Assembly: GCA_043228905.1 (NCBI GenBank)
Contig: JBHGNT010000024.1
Span: 124,001-188,000 of the forward strand
DNA from: Azolla caroliniana
Lineage: Eukaryota; Polypodiophyta
Reading direction: 5' to 3'
DNA length: 64,000 bases
Position numbers and translations under genes: made by a program. Below are positions 63,823 to 64,000 of the stretch, in pieces. The notes under the pieces are model-generated. The model did not search any database. It worked only from the letters and a program-made list of their open reading frames with translations, and was not told where the DNA came from. Numbering within the stretch: position 1 is the first letter of the stretch; the number at the start of each line of letters is the position of its first letter.

Positions 63823-64000
63823 AAAATGTTCATATCGGGCTCGTGTGATATCGGATTATTGTGTTCAAACATGCAAATCGAAGCTAACAACGCTACCTAT
63901 GATATGGAATTAAAAAATCAAGATTTTGAAACTCAGGTCGAGAGACATGACGAAAATAGCAAACTTGAGGAGGGAGTTGAGAGGAGCCCTTGAGTAAATT
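63823..64000 (+). repeat. Representative complete monomer (178 bp), last unit
   Basis: A complete unit starts at AAAATGTTCAT and ends at GAGTAAATT on the last base. It is the 'ATTATTGTG' subtype: its T run at 34-38 is interrupted by an A, and its 5' end is of the TATCGGG kind. The same subtype is at 51363, 54033, 56881 and 59195, always before a subtype carrying GATATTGG. The next unit therefore probably lies just outside the window. Confidence 0.95.
63847..63852. other. GATATC (EcoRV) site typical of each monomer
   Basis: GATATC lies at monomer positions 25-30 in most units. It is lost in the CATATC, GATATT, GATATA, GGTATC and GATATGG variants. A digest would give a 178-bp ladder with missing rungs that reflect the subtype order. 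Confidence 0.75.

Larger units (their letters stand above)
1..64000 (+). repeat. Tandem satellite array, 178-bp monomer, head-to-tail
   Basis: Every part of the window is a copy of one 178-bp unit in a single orientation. Monomer landmarks, with AAAATGTTCAT as position 1: GATATC at 25-30, a T5 run at 34-38, TGTTCAAACA near 40-49, GAATCGAAGCT at 53-63, AATTAAAAAA at 86-95, GACATGACG at 122-130, GAGCCCTTGAG at 162-172. G+C is about 39%. The first anchor is at 70 and the last at 63823. The 359 intervals between them add up exactly if eight units are 177 bp, two are 89 bp, one is 215 bp and the rest are 178 bp. No unique sequence, transposon or orientation switch was found. Known for such arrays: centromeric or heterochromatic satellite in eukaryotes. 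The family name and species are not recognised. Confidence 0.98.
63301..64000 (+). repeat. Copy of 50841-51540 running off the right edge
   Basis: Offset 12,460 bp (70 monomers). The subtype order t t u v is kept, including the second t with AACAATACTAGC at 63531. The left edge is sharp: at 63301 the sequence changes from the 40.5-kb type (ACCTGG) to TATCGGG. The array therefore continues beyond the window. Confidence 0.9.

Noticed and set aside
1-64000. CENP-B box (TTCGNNNNANNCGGG)
   Set aside because: The only CGGG is in TTCATATCGGG, which lacks TTCG and has the wrong spacing. The TTCGAACATG variant has no CGGG after it. No match on either strand was seen.
1-64000. CRISPR array
   Set aside because: There are no short repeats alternating with unique spacers; the whole 178-bp unit repeats.
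1-64000. Telomeric repeats or a transposon insertion in the array
   Set aside because: GAGCCCTTGAG resembles a telomere motif only superficially and does not repeat in short tandem. No terminal repeats, target-site duplications or non-satellite sequence were found.
1-64000. Trypanosome 177-bp, Arabidopsis 180-bp or human alpha satellite
   Set aside because: Length is similar but the sequence does not resemble those families as I remember them. A database search would settle the family.

Overview
The whole 64,000-base window is one uninterrupted tandem satellite array. I see no real gene, RNA gene, transposon, CRISPR array or unique sequence in it. The repeat unit is 178 bp and about 39% G+C (counted on a consensus read by eye). 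All copies point the same way. Phased on the anchor AAAATGTTCAT, the window holds a 69-bp partial monomer followed by 360 units ending exactly at base 64000. Anchor arithmetic gives 349 units of 178 bp, eight of 177 bp, two half-units of 89 bp and one unit of 215 bp, and these lengths sum to the window length.

Organism: a long, same-orientation array of a nucleosome-sized monomer with higher-order repeats (HORs) is typical of eukaryotic centromeric or heterochromatic satellite, as in many plants and animals. I do not recognise the monomer as a named family and cannot assign a species. It does not look like the human alpha, Arabidopsis 180-bp or trypanosome 177-bp satellites as I remember them. 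A centromeric role is inference.

Layout: 1-7324 is a 22-monomer block (period 3913 bp) present almost twice, with a nested 6-monomer repeat (1067 bp). 6702-11338 is a 12-monomer block (2135 bp) present 2.2 times. 11956-20605 and 21338-29950 are two copies of an 8.6-kb block, joined by a 732-bp bridge copied from inside the first. 32495-38190 is a clean HOR of 11, 10 and 11 monomers. 38191-41101 is less regular. 41102-45771 is a mosaic of the two 8.6-kb copies and their 3' flank. 42753-45771 recurs 4450 bp (25 monomers) later, with a 6-monomer local repeat in between. 51897-59728 is an HOR of 16, 15 and 13 monomers. 60111-63300 repeats 37327-40516, and 63301-64000 repeats 50841-51540, so the array runs on past both ends.

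How it works together: copies within blocks are near-identical, while monomer types inside a unit differ at many fixed positions. This is the signature of repeated in-register unequal exchange and segmental amplification, with gene-conversion-like patches. Two kinds of out-of-register event are also visible. Open reading frames here are short (61-81 codons), shift frame each 178-bp unit and recur only because the DNA recurs; I annotate none as coding. All comparisons were made by eye using diagnostic variants, so block edges are good to a few bases where stated, but percent identities were not computed.
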